The notes under the pieces are model-generated. The model had not been told where the DNA came from, ran no database searches, and saw nothing but the letters and a program-made list of their open reading frames with translations. A stretch of DNA of 47,623 bases from NCBI RefSeq assembly GCF_002723935.1, contig NZ_BEWM01000009.1, forward strand, positions 1-47,623, given 5' to 3'. Shown here piece after piece: positions 40,283 to 47,623 of the stretch. Source of the stretch: Gluconobacter cerinus (GTDB lineage: Bacteria > Pseudomonadota > Alphaproteobacteria > Acetobacterales > Acetobacteraceae). Every line of letters starts with the position of its first letter. Within the stretch, counting starts at the first letter, position 1. The position numbers were made by a program, and so were the translations under genes.

Positions 40283-40596
40283 GTCGGGCCTTGGGGTGCA
40301 GCAGAGTTCAGCAGGATCAAACAACTGGCGATATTACTGCAACCGTGTGTCACATATGACAAGGTAAGGCCGGGACGTCAGGAGAAGGACGCCTATGTTT
40401 GTGTATCACTGCTTTTGGCTATACCGGCATGAGCCGCCCATGGACTTATGGACAGCCGCTCCGCGGTCGCTCGCGTCCTGATGGACAGCCCTGCCGGCTG
40501 ACCACAGGGTGCGGCTCTGCCCACAACTCCACAGGTTCAACACCAACAACAATGTCTTCATTCATAAAATAAGTTCGCTCGAAGCGGCGCTCTTCC
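40283..40596. other. Intergenic stretch without gene
   Basis: No convincing frame. It holds the promoter region of the methyltransferase operon (minus strand) and the 3' flank of dnaE2, including a small CAGCC/GGCTG hairpin near 40486-40500. Confidence 0.4.
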
Positions 40597-43500
40597 CTAC
40601 CGGAAGTCCCGTGCCTTCAGCAGCTCCGAGCCCTGAAGCAATGGTGTCTGGTCTTCCAGACTGAGCACAACGACATGGATCACATCGCCTTCCTTCTGAA
40701 GCCTCCCCTTGCAGGCCAAAAGACGGGACGCCAGAAGAGGACGGCGGTGCTTCTCCTGCACATCCTTCCAGACAATCAGATTGGCTGTGCCGGTTTCGTC
40801 CTCGATCGTGACGAACATGGTGCCGTTGGCCGTCCCTGGCCGCTGCCGCATCAGCACAAGACCCGTAAGCTGGATCCGGCGCCCATCCCGTAGATAAGGA
40901 AGATCCCCGCAACGAATAATCCCTTCTTTTCGCAGTCCCTCCCTCAGAAACGCGACGGGATGACCTGTCAGACTGAGGCCAGTGGCCCGGTAATCCTCAT
41001 GCACCGACGCCCGCTCTGACATCTGCGGCAGGACAATCTCCGGCTCGATCACCTCCGGCAGCGGAAAGTTCCGACCCCGATCCGCCGCTTCAAACAGCGG
41101 CAGCGCCGTGTCCGCGAGCCCCTTGATTGACCAGAGCGCAGCACGGCGCATCTGTCCGAATACCCGGAAGGCGTCCGCTTCCGCCAGACATTCCAGGGCC
41201 GAGACCGGCACATCCGCACGCCGCCACACATCGTCAATACTCTCATAATCCGGCATCCGAGCTGCAATCAGGGCCGCGCCGTGCCCGTTTGCAAGCCCGC
41301 GCACCATACGAAAGCCCATCCTTACGGCTTTACGTAAAGACGTACCGCTACGTTCCAGTGTGCAATCCCATCGTGAGGCATTGATACAGATCGGCCGGAC
41401 CTCGACCCCATGGCGTTGCGCGTCCTGAACAATCTGCGAAGGCGCATAAAACCCCATGGGCTGACTGTTCAGCAGGGCGGCACAGAACACATCCGGGTAA
41501 TGGCATTTCATCCAGGCGGACGCATAGGCGATCAGGGCAAAGGAGGCGGCGTGACTTTCGGGAAAGCCATAGCTGCCAAACCCTTCGAGCTGGCTGAACG
41601 TCTGTTCGGCAAATTCCTGCTCATAGCCATTGGCCAGCATCCCGTTCACCAGCTTGTCGCGGAACGGCGAGACCCCGCCTGTCGCTTTGAACGTGGCCAT
41701 GGCGCGACGGAGCTGATCCGCCTCGCCTGGCGTAAAGCCCGCGCAGTGGATCGCGACCTGCATTGCCTGCTCCTGGAACAGCGGGACACCGAGTGTTTTC
41801 CCCAGAATGCCGCGCAGGGTCTCGGACGGGTAGGTGACAGGCTCCAGTTTCTCTCTTCTGCGGAGATAGGGATGGACCATATCCCCCTGGATTGGTCCCG
41901 GCCGGACGATCGCCACCTGAATCACCAGATCATAAAAGGTCCGGGGCTTCATGCGCGGCAGCATCGACATCTGCGCCCGGCTTTCGATCTGGAATGTGCC
42001 GAGTGTGTCAGCCTGCTGGATCATGCGATAGGTCTTCGGATCCTCGGCCGGGATCGAAGCGAGATCCATACGGGTCTGATACACGGTGTGCAGCAATTCG
42101 AACCCGCGACGCAGGCAGCCCAACATTCCCAAACCCAGAACATCCACCTTCATGAAGCGCAGCACGTCAATGTCGTCTTTGTCCCAGACGATGATCTGCC
42201 GCCCGTCCATAGCGGTTGGCATCAGGGGGACGAGTTCGTCCAGGCGATCCTCGGTCAGCACAAATCCGCCCGGATGCGTCCCAAACTGGCGCGGGAAGCC
42301 GAGAAGCTGGCGGGCAAGATGATAGGTGAGGCTGAGGCGGCGATCTTTCAGGTTCAGGCCAAGATCGGCCGAACGCGCCTTGCACAGATCAGGATCCGCG
42401 AGAGAGGAGGCGATGTGTCTGGAAAGCTGACCCGTCAGATCCTCCGGTAGCCCGAGTACCTTGCCAACTTCTCGCAATGCGCCTTTGGGCTGATAGCGCT
42501 GCACGGTCGCGCACAGGGCCGCGCGGTGGCGGCCATAGTGCCGGTAAATCCACTGGATGACTTCTTCGCGGCGGTCACTCTCGAAATCCACGTCGATGTC
42601 GGGCGGTTCCTGCCGTTCGGCCGAGATGAACCGCTCGAACAGCAGGCCCGAGCGAACCGGATCAATACTCGTGATGCCCAAAACGTAGCAGACGGCCGAG
42701 TTCGCGGCAGATCCGCGCCCCTGACAGACAATCCCGAGTGAGCGGGCATGACGCACAATCGTATTCACAGTCAGGAAATATGGCGCGTAGGACAGAGAGC
42801 CGATCAGCCTCAGCTCATGGGCGATCTGCGCCTCGACCTCAGGGGGCGTCCCGGCCGGATAGCGTCGCGGCAGTGCGGCCTGGACCAGACGTGTCAGGGT
42901 GCCCTGCGCGCTTTCGCCCGTTCTCTCGGTTTCGGTCGGATACTGATAGGTGAGATCATCCAGACTGAAGGCGCAGGCCTCGGCAATTCGCCGTGTGTTG
43001 GCCACGGCGTCCGGAAAAGCGGCGAAGAGGCGTGCCTGTTCTTCCGGGGCTTTCAGGTGGCGATCGGCATGAACGTGCCGACGGTGGCCGAGAGCATCGA
43101 CCGTGCAGCCTTCTCGGATCGCCGTGACGACGTCCTGAAAAACGTGCCGGCGCGCATCGTGGTAAAGAACATCTCCCGTCGCCACGCAGGCCAGACCGCG
43201 CGATGTGCAGAAGGCGACAATCGCATGAAGACGCGCCAGATCCCCGGGCTGCCGTAGCAGCGTCAGCGCGAGAAACCGGCTCTCTTCTTCGGCTGCCCTT
43301 TGTCCGGGCAGATCCAGCAGGCTCTGAACGTGCTCCGGGAGTGTCGCCAGATCCTCGGGCGGCAACAGGATCAGGAGGAGGTCTGGTGCTGCTGCGACGA
43401 GATCCTCCCACCCCAGAAGAAACACGTCCCGCTCGCCCCGGTGATGACCAAGCGTCAAAAGCTGGCAGAGACCTGCCCAGCCCGCACGGTTGCGAGGATA

Positions 43501-43737
43501 GGCCAGGAGCGCACTGCCATCGCGTAGAGCCAGACGGCATCCGGGTAGAAGACGAAGACCGGCCTCCCGCGCCGCCAGATGCGCGCGGATCACGCCAGCC
43601 ACAGTATTCCAGTCGGTCAGGCCGATTGTGTCATAGCCCAGGGCTTTCGCCTGGAAGATCAGTTCATCCGGCTGGCTGCCCGAGCGCAGGAACGAAAACG
43701 AGGACGTGACCTGCAGTTCGACATAAGGCGCGCTCAT
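40597..43737 (-). CDS. dnaE2: Error-prone DNA polymerase DnaE2 (ImuC)
   Basis: 1046 residues, typical of DnaE2. N-terminal PHP domain ([40 protein letters not shown]). Palm-domain aspartates in [22 protein letters not shown]-terminal OB fold ([40 protein letters not shown]). It is a C-family polymerase that performs SOS mutagenic translesion synthesis with ImuA and ImuB. The start lies 3 bp after the 77-residue gene. Co-regulated by the LexA box before imuA. Confidence 0.93.
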   Translation of the reverse strand: MSAPYVELQVTSSFSFLRSGSQPDELIFQAKALGYDTIGLTDWNTVAGVIRAHLAAREAGLRLLPGCRLALRDGSALLAYPRNRAGWAGLCQLLTLGHHRGERDVFLLGWEDLVAAAPDLLLILLPPEDLATLPEHVQSLLDLPGQRAAEEESRFLALTLLRQPGDLARLHAIVAFCTSRGLACVATGDVLYHDARRHVFQDVVTAIREGCTVDALGHRRHVHADRHLKAPEEQARLFAAFPDAVANTRRIAEACAFSLDDLTYQYPTETERTGESAQGTLTRLVQAALPRRYPAGTPPEVEAQIAHELRLIGSLSYAPYFLTVNTIVRHARSLGIVCQGRGSAANSAVCYVLGITSIDPVRSGLLFERFISAERQEPPDIDVDFESDRREEVIQWIYRHYGRHRAALCATVQRYQPKGALREVGKVLGLPEDLTGQLSRHIASSLADPDLCKARSADLGLNLKDRRLSLTYHLARQLLGFPRQFGTHPGGFVLTEDRLDELVPLMPTAMDGRQIIVWDKDDIDVLRFMKVDVLGLGMLGCLRRGFELLHTVYQTRMDLASIPAEDPKTYRMIQQADTLGTFQIESRAQMSMLPRMKPRTFYDLVIQVAIVRPGPIQGDMVHPYLRRREKLEPVTYPSETLRGILGKTLGVPLFQEQAMQVAIHCAGFTPGEADQLRRAMATFKATGGVSPFRDKLVNGMLANGYEQEFAEQTFSQLEGFGSYGFPESHAASFALIAYASAWMKCHYPDVFCAALLNSQPMGFYAPSQIVQDAQRHGVEVRPICINASRWDCTLERSGTSLRKAVRMGFRMVRGLANGHGAALIAARMPDYESIDDVWRRADVPVSALECLAEADAFRVFGQMRRAALWSIKGLADTALPLFEAADRGRNFPLPEVIEPEIVLPQMSERASVHEDYRATGLSLTGHPVAFLREGLRKEGIIRCGDLPYLRDGRRIQLTGLVLMRQRPGTANGTMFVTIEDETGTANLIVWKDVQEKHRRPLLASRLLACKGRLQKEGDVIHVVVLSLEDQTPLLQGSELLKARDFR

Positions 43738-43740
43738 GGC

Positions 43741-43974
43741 TTAGCGGCGGTGGGGATGGGGGTGCCGGCTGCTATCAGGCGCGTTGCTGGTGGGCGCGCG
43801 CATGACCACGAAGCCGGAGCGTTCGAGATAAGCGACCAGACGCTCGGCTACGAGACGCGCCATCAGCTCGGCGGCGTCATGCGTTCGCCTGCGTCCGTCG
43901 TAACACAGCGCGTGCATCAGGACTTCGGCCACATCCGAGGTGCTGGCCGGGATCAGATCATCGCGGGGGTCCAT
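43741..43974 (-). CDS. Small hypothetical protein between imuB and dnaE2
   Basis: 77 residues, soluble, His-rich at the C-terminus. Its ATG overlaps the imuB stop (TAATG) and its stop is 3 bp before dnaE2, so it is clearly translated as part of the operon. The N-terminus is helical (around DVAEVLMHALCYDGRRRTHD). Role in the mutasome is unknown; it may be an adaptor. Confidence 0.65.
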   Translation of the reverse strand: MDPRDDLIPASTSDVAEVLMHALCYDGRRRTHDAAELMARLVAERLVAYLERSGFVVMRAPTSNAPDSSRHPHPHRR

Positions 43975-45503
43975 TAGAACATCCCCTGTAGAAACCAGTC
44001 ACCTGAACCGGACCAGCCGTGGACTCCGTCGCCTTTGCGAAACAGCCACAGGCGCAGGCCGGTCGTGGTCTCGACCTGCCAGTAGTCGCGGATCGCGCCG
44101 TAACTTTCGGGCGTCTGCCACCATTCGCCCAGCAGTCGTTCGGGGCCATCGGCCGCCGCAATGCGATGCGTCTGTCGCTTCAGGACGAACTGGCGGGGCG
44201 CACCGTCCGGAAGCAGGGCAGTCACCTGCACCCGGACGGGCAGATCGAACAGAATGTTCGGCCGCGCCCAGAGCATCTGGCCCGCGAAAGGCGGTTTTGC
44301 CATGTCGCCTGGAGAAACGCGAGACTGCCCGTCTTCCGGCCAGGCGGAAAACCGGGGCGCGAGCTGGTGAACCGAAACCACGCCCGGACGATTCAGTAAC
44401 CGGTCGATCAGAGAGGCCGGGAGGCCCGTTTCAGAGGATCCTGCTTCGTCTGGCAAGACAGACCGCTCGGGCCCGGCTTCCAGCGGTTCGTTCGCGCTCA
44501 CGGTCAGGATGACGGTTTCAATTCCAAACTCTGGCGCGATCTGCGGGATCTGGTCCTTCAGCAGGCGCGTCAGACGCGTGATGTCAGCCGTGGGATCGGA
44601 CGTCCCCACGCGGACGGCCTGGATGGATCCGTCCACGCGAACACAGAGAAAGTCGAGCTGCCGTGCCCCCTCCCCGCGTGCCATCAGCCTTTCGCAAACA
44701 ACCGGCACAAGGGCTGCAATCACTGTAGCAATGGCCTCCGGCGTGCTGATCGGCTCGACCAGAGAGCGGGTCAGGGAGATCCGGTCCACAGGTTGAAACA
44801 CGCTGAGCGGGCGGACCTGCCGTCCCAGAGCCTCATCGAGACAGGTCAGAAGCTCTGCCCCAAAACGCTTGGCTAGAGGTGCGCGCGGGAGGTCCGCCAG
44901 CGCGCCGATCGTGTTTAGGCCGAGACGGCTAAGGCGGGATAGCGTCTGTTCCGGCAAAGGAAGCGCTGAACAGGGCAACGGCTGCAGCGCCTGTTTCTGC
45001 TGACCGGGAGGCACGAGACAGATCCGGTCGATCGCCGAGCGGGCCAAGGCGCGTGAGGCAGCGGCCGTATCGCTCAGCGCCACAGAGCAGGAATGCCCCC
45101 TCGCCTTCAGGCGTTCCCTGACGAGATCCAACATGGCCGTCTCACCCCCGTAAAGATGGGCGCATCCGGTGGTATCGCTGTAGAGCCCGTCCGGAGCGTC
45201 GAACGCGGGCAGCGGCGACAGCCAGATCAACCATGAGCACAGATTAGTCAGCGCGACCCTCTGTGCGTCGGCGTCCTCTTCTGCGGTCAGAAGATCCGGC
45301 ACCAGGGAGCGGGCCTGCGCTAGCGGCATTCCGGGTGTCAGTCCGGCTGCGAGCGCAGCCGGACTGACACCAGTGACGGTGTGGCGGTTATGTGCCAGCG
45401 CGTGCACAACGAGCGGCCTGTCGGGCGGGAAGTCTTCCGGGCGGGAGAGCTGGAGGCGCTCGGTGCGCCAGAAGGGCATCCAGAGAGCGAGAAAGCGGCG
45501 CAT
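43974..45503 (-). CDS. imuB: ImuB, Y-family polymerase-like mutasome subunit
   Basis: 509 residues. The N-terminus MRRFLALWMPFWRTERLQLS and YSDTTGCAHLYGGETAMLDL, then HhH-type segments (LPEQTLSRLSRLGLNTIGAL; LPRAPLAKRFGAELLTCLDE), match ImuB. These proteins lack the complete Y-family catalytic triad and act as clamp-binding hubs for DnaE2; the acidic triad is indeed not obvious here. The first 116 bp overlap the end of imuA in another frame. A perfect 38-bp inverted repeat lies at codons about 45-57. Confidence 0.88.
   Translation of the reverse strand: MRRFLALWMPFWRTERLQLSRPEDFPPDRPLVVHALAHNRHTVTGVSPAALAAGLTPGMPLAQARSLVPDLLTAEEDADAQRVALTNLCSWLIWLSPLPAFDAPDGLYSDTTGCAHLYGGETAMLDLVRERLKARGHSCSVALSDTAAASRALARSAIDRICLVPPGQQKQALQPLPCSALPLPEQTLSRLSRLGLNTIGALADLPRAPLAKRFGAELLTCLDEALGRQVRPLSVFQPVDRISLTRSLVEPISTPEAIATVIAALVPVVCERLMARGEGARQLDFLCVRVDGSIQAVRVGTSDPTADITRLTRLLKDQIPQIAPEFGIETVILTVSANEPLEAGPERSVLPDEAGSSETGLPASLIDRLLNRPGVVSVHQLAPRFSAWPEDGQSRVSPGDMAKPPFAGQMLWARPNILFDLPVRVQVTALLPDGAPRQFVLKRQTHRIAAADGPERLLGEWWQTPESYGAIRDYWQVETTTGLRLWLFRKGDGVHGWSGSGDWFLQGMF
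45334..45371. repeat. 38-bp perfect inverted repeat within imuB
   Basis: Arms of 18 bp (45334-45351 and 45354-45371) beginning GGTGTCAGTCCGG, separated by 2 bp. It lies 17 bp downstream of the imuA stop codon. No T tract follows in the minus direction. Confidence 0.85.
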
Positions 45504-46179
45504 GATCGGTGCAGTCGAGGATCCAGTGAGCAGGGCGGCCTCCCCTCACCCGCAGCAGCGCGGCAGAAAGGCGTCGGGAACCGGGAAGCGGCATGGCCAG
45601 TCCCGGAAAAAATCGTGGTGATGAGGGATGAGAGAGGATCCGCCAGCGCGTGGCGCACGCGCAGGGATCTTTCCCGGGAGCGCGCGCGAGCGGTGCAAAG
45701 CGCAGGAAGAAGCCTGTGTTGCCACTCGCTTCCACTGCCAGATTGAGGCGACGGATTTCCTTAAGGGTTGGAACTTGGCTGCCAGTGATGACGGCCAATG
45801 CGCGCTCTGGTCCGCGCAACACGTCTTCGGCGACAGCGAGCAGGCTGGTCGGGTCCGTTTCAATGCAGACCAGACGTTCTAGTGAAACGCCGGACTGATG
45901 CAGCCCGCAGGCGTTCAGTTCGGCAGGTGTATCGCTGATCCAGAAGATAGGCCCCCTGCCCTCTTTCAGGATGGGCAGCAGCATGGCGAGACTGGCTCCG
46001 ATTTCCAGAGGATCGGAGATCAGGAAGTCATGCAGGCTACCCGTTTTGAGGCCACCGCCGAGATGGTCATCGACGGCAGAATGCCCGGTAGGCAGCGTGT
46101 CAGTATGGGAATGAGGAAGGCTTCGACGCTCCAGGCGTCGGACCTGCTCGCGCAGTCGCGCCACGGCGTCCGTTGTCAT
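45388..46179 (-). CDS. imuA: ImuA, RecA-like SOS mutasome subunit
   Basis: 263 residues from ATG 46179 (AAGGAG upstream). Contains LPTGHSAVDDHLGGGLKTGS, LHDFL and ALAVITGSQVPTLKEIRRLN plus VEASGNTGFFLRF, the ImuA/SulA-like pattern of RecA-fold proteins. ImuA supports ImuB/DnaE2 translesion synthesis. A LexA box lies 19 bp before the start. The C-terminal end overlaps imuB by 116 bp, longer than the few bases usual for coupled genes, and is Ala/Arg/Pro-rich. Confidence 0.87.
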   Translation of the reverse strand: MTTDAVARLREQVRRLERRSLPHSHTDTLPTGHSAVDDHLGGGLKTGSLHDFLISDPLEIGASLAMLLPILKEGRGPIFWISDTPAELNACGLHQSGVSLERLVCIETDPTSLLAVAEDVLRGPERALAVITGSQVPTLKEIRRLNLAVEASGNTGFFLRFAPLARAPGKDPCACATRWRILSHPSSPRFFPGLAMPLPGSRRLSAALLRVRGGRPAHWILDCTDHAPLSRSLDALLAHRAPPALPPGRLPARQAARCARAGT

Positions 46180-46197
46180 CTTTATTCTCCTTAACGA

Positions 46198-46212
46198 GAA
46201 CATAAAGAGAAC
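46198..46212 (-). promoter_or_regulatory. LexA box (GTTC-N7-GTTC) of the imuA-imuB-dnaE2 operon
   Basis: On the minus strand GTTC, 7 bases, GTTC exactly matches the alphaproteobacterial SOS operator. It lies 19 bp upstream of imuA. Confidence 0.85.
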
Positions 46213-46320
46213 AAAGTGACCTCTAAAGCAAGATCAATCTTTTCGCCGAGTGCCCCCTGTGAAAGCCAAGAGTAACGGAATTAGCCATAGTCTCGGTAGA
46301 GCAGAGTGCATGAAAGTGCA

Positions 46321-46353
46321 TGCTACCGGTTGCATGCAGTGCTACCGGTAGCA
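46321..46353. repeat. Partition-type palindromic repeats downstream of the parA operon
   Basis: TGCTACCGGTTGCA (46321-46334) and the perfect palindrome TGCTACCGGTAGCA (46340-46353), the same repeat family as upstream of parA. Confidence 0.75.
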
Positions 46354-46361
46354 TTCTACTT

Positions 46362-46676
46362 TCAGACTTTAGCGCGGTCCATCAGTTCCCGAATGCCTTC
46401 CCAGTAGGCAAGACGGTTCGCATCACAAAACTCAATGAACCTCTCAGCAACGTCTTCTGGAACTCTGGTGTTTATCGTCACAGTCGGTCCAACCGACTTC
46501 TTCCTGCGAGGAACCAATCGCGCGCCCGCTTCGCGGCTTGTAAATCCAGCGCTACGCCCCGCCTGATCAATGCGCTCAAGGTCATCGCGGCCTAATGCGC
46601 TTGGTTCACGCGGTGTTATCGCAGCCAATTTTGAAGTGACTTTTTTCGGTTTGAAGCCGAATGCGTCGTCGTTCAT
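46362..46676 (-). CDS. Small partition partner / ribbon-helix-helix-like protein
   Basis: 104 residues, basic N-terminus ([16 protein letters not shown]) and a C-terminal [20 protein letters not shown] followed by [15 protein letters not shown], which looks like a ribbon-helix-helix fold. Its ATG overlaps the parA stop (ATGA). Small RHH proteins act as centromere-binding ParB substitutes (ParG, ParR type). The repeats on both sides of the operon are its likely binding sites. Confidence 0.7.
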   Translation of the reverse strand: MNDDAFGFKPKKVTSKLAAITPREPSALGRDDLERIDQAGRSAGFTSREAGARLVPRRKKSVGPTVTINTRVPEDVAERFIEFCDANRLAYWEGIRELMDRAKV

Positions 46677-47362
46677 GCTGAGATTTCCTCGGTGTCTGAT
46701 GTCTCGACGAATGATGAGATAAGTTCTTCCGCTACGGCTTCTGCGTTCCTCAGTGCTTCTGGCAGACCATTAACATCTGTCGGGTCCAACTCTTGAAGGG
46801 CCAGTCGCCTTACGAAGATCGCCTTGTAAGCCTGACGCTCGTTGAGCGCGTTTGCAAATAGCGGCAATTCGGCCTGTTTCAAGCCCGCGAGTATCTCGCG
46901 CTCAATGCGCGTTTTTATCACCGGGCTGGTACGAGTGAGAATGATGCGGAATGGAATCTCGTGACCGCGCAGAGCCTCTTCTTCTTCGTGGATTAGGTCG
47001 ATGGCTCGGCTTGCCTGGCGTGCATCGACGCCGCTGGCTTGGAGCGGTACTACTACCAGATCTGCATGGCTAATCGCGCGAGAGACGAGACGGCTGGCTG
47101 TTCCTTCCAGATCAACAAATACGAATTGCTTTTGACGGGCAGCCTCGACGATTTGGCGGATAACGGTTCCTTCCTTCACGTCGGAAATCACTTCGAAATC
47201 AGCCTGTGAATTACCCGTGCGCCAATCGGCAATCGGCTTATTAGGATCGGCGTCGATTACGGTGACGCTTGCTCCCATTGCTGTCAGGGTCTGTGCCATC
47301 ACGAGAGTGAAGGTACTCTTCCCGGCGCCCCCTTTCGGGTTGGCTGTAACAATTACTGGCAT
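46673..47362 (-). CDS. parA: ParA-family partition ATPase
   Basis: 229 residues from ATG 47362 (AGGAG 6 nt upstream). I chose this start because [17 protein letters not shown] begins the domain; the upstream frame runs through the repeat array. Deviant Walker [10 protein letters not shown], Walker A' region [13 protein letters not shown], Walker [12 protein letters not shown]. No N-terminal HTH, so it is a short (type Ib-like) ParA and autoregulation must come from the partner protein. Confidence 0.9.
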   Translation of the reverse strand: MPVIVTANPKGGAGKSTFTLVMAQTLTAMGASVTVIDADPNKPIADWRTGNSQADFEVISDVKEGTVIRQIVEAARQKQFVFVDLEGTASRLVSRAISHADLVVVPLQASGVDARQASRAIDLIHEEEEALRGHEIPFRIILTRTSPVIKTRIEREILAGLKQAELPLFANALNERQAYKAIFVRRLALQELDPTDVNGLPEALRNAEAVAEELISSFVETSDTEEISA

Positions 47363-47418
47363 CAGAACTCCTAGCGGCAACGCATATAATATTGGTTGCA
47401 TGTCGTGCTGTTGAATGC

Positions 47419-47585
47419 TTCTGGTAGCACTACATGCAACCGGTTGCAACTGGTTGCAAGGCAACCAACTGCATGCACGAAAATGCCTGCTGCCAGAAAG
47501 CACTGGAATAATGCCAGATTATTGGGGATTTCGTGCAAAAAGGAAGGTCAGAATATATGGTTGCTACTGGTAGCAATCGGTAGCA
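47419..47585. repeat. Partition-type repeats upstream of parA
   Basis: Copies of NNCYGGTWGCA at 47419-47429, 47438-47448, 47448-47458, 47565-47575 and 47575-47585; two pairs overlap by one base. TGCAACCGGTTGCA (47435-47448) is a perfect palindrome. They occupy the parA promoter region, as expected for a parS/operator. Confidence 0.75.
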
Positions 47586-47623
47586 GACAACAAAAACGAC
47601 AAGATTTGAAGAAGGAAAAAGAC

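Noticed and set aside
41410-42450. 346-codon plus-strand frame inside dnaE2
   Set aside because: Antisense shadow of a strongly recognised polymerase gene.
1-47623. CRISPR arrays, tRNA or rRNA genes
   Set aside because: No regularly spaced repeats and no cloverleaf or rRNA-like sequence was seen on reading the window.

Overview
The window looks like part of a large conjugative plasmid from an alphaproteobacterium, most likely an acetic acid bacterium (Acetobacteraceae such as Gluconobacter, Acetobacter or Komagataeibacter). The grounds are a RepC-type replication initiator, a GapR/DUF2312 gene, an alphaproteobacterial LexA box (GTTC-N7-GTTC) in front of an imuA-imuB-dnaE2 mutasome, an IS1031-like IS5 element, and a high-GC backbone broken by AT-rich accessory genes. 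The taxon is an inference; no rRNA or housekeeping gene is present.

Region 1 (1-18.1 kb) is an IncI/Dot-Icm-type (type IVB) conjugation apparatus. The minus strand carries icmL-icmK-icmE-icmG-icmC-icmD-icmJ-icmB in the same order as in Legionella (R64 traM to traU), with icmB cut by the left edge. Two DNA-binding proteins (7.5-9.4 kb) separate it from a plus-strand block: a TcpQ-like protein, several secreted or coiled-coil proteins, DotA/TraY, a DsbC/G-like protein with a CxxS active site, and an IcmV/TraX-like membrane protein.

Region 2 (18.1-21.2 kb) is the replication block: a small lipoprotein and a hypothetical gene on the minus strand, a leader with inverted repeats, repC with an internal AT-rich putative origin, a GapR-like gene and a small membrane protein.

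Region 3 (21.1-34.1 kb) is a mosaic accessory region: two serine recombinases, an IS1182-family and an IS5-family element, two divergent regulator/enzyme pairs (WYL regulator with a VOC protein; TetR with an SDR), an Abi-type HEPN protein, a second HEPN-like protein and a two-domain nuclease lying between 21-bp direct repeats, VapBC, YdcF, and a frameshifted fossil of a class A beta-lactamase.

Region 4 (34.3-40.3 kb) is a compact three-gene operon (DNA methyltransferase, DExH helicase, T5orf172/GIY-YIG protein) resembling Bacillus subtilis yeeABC, a candidate restriction/defence system. Region 5 (40.6-46.2 kb) is imuA-imuB-small ORF-dnaE2 under a LexA box. Region 6 (46.3-47.6 kb) is a parA plus ribbon-helix-helix-like partition operon with palindromic TGCWACYGGTWGCA-type repeats on both sides.

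The most striking signal is a short directional motif, (TC)AGTCGCAGATC, which recurs in nearly every intergenic leader of the backbone (at least ten sites from 2.6 to 20.6 kb, on both strands, always reading toward the gene). It is often followed by a hairpin that encloses the Shine-Dalgarno sequence. This suggests an undescribed regulon or 5'-UTR control system coordinating conjugation and replication genes.
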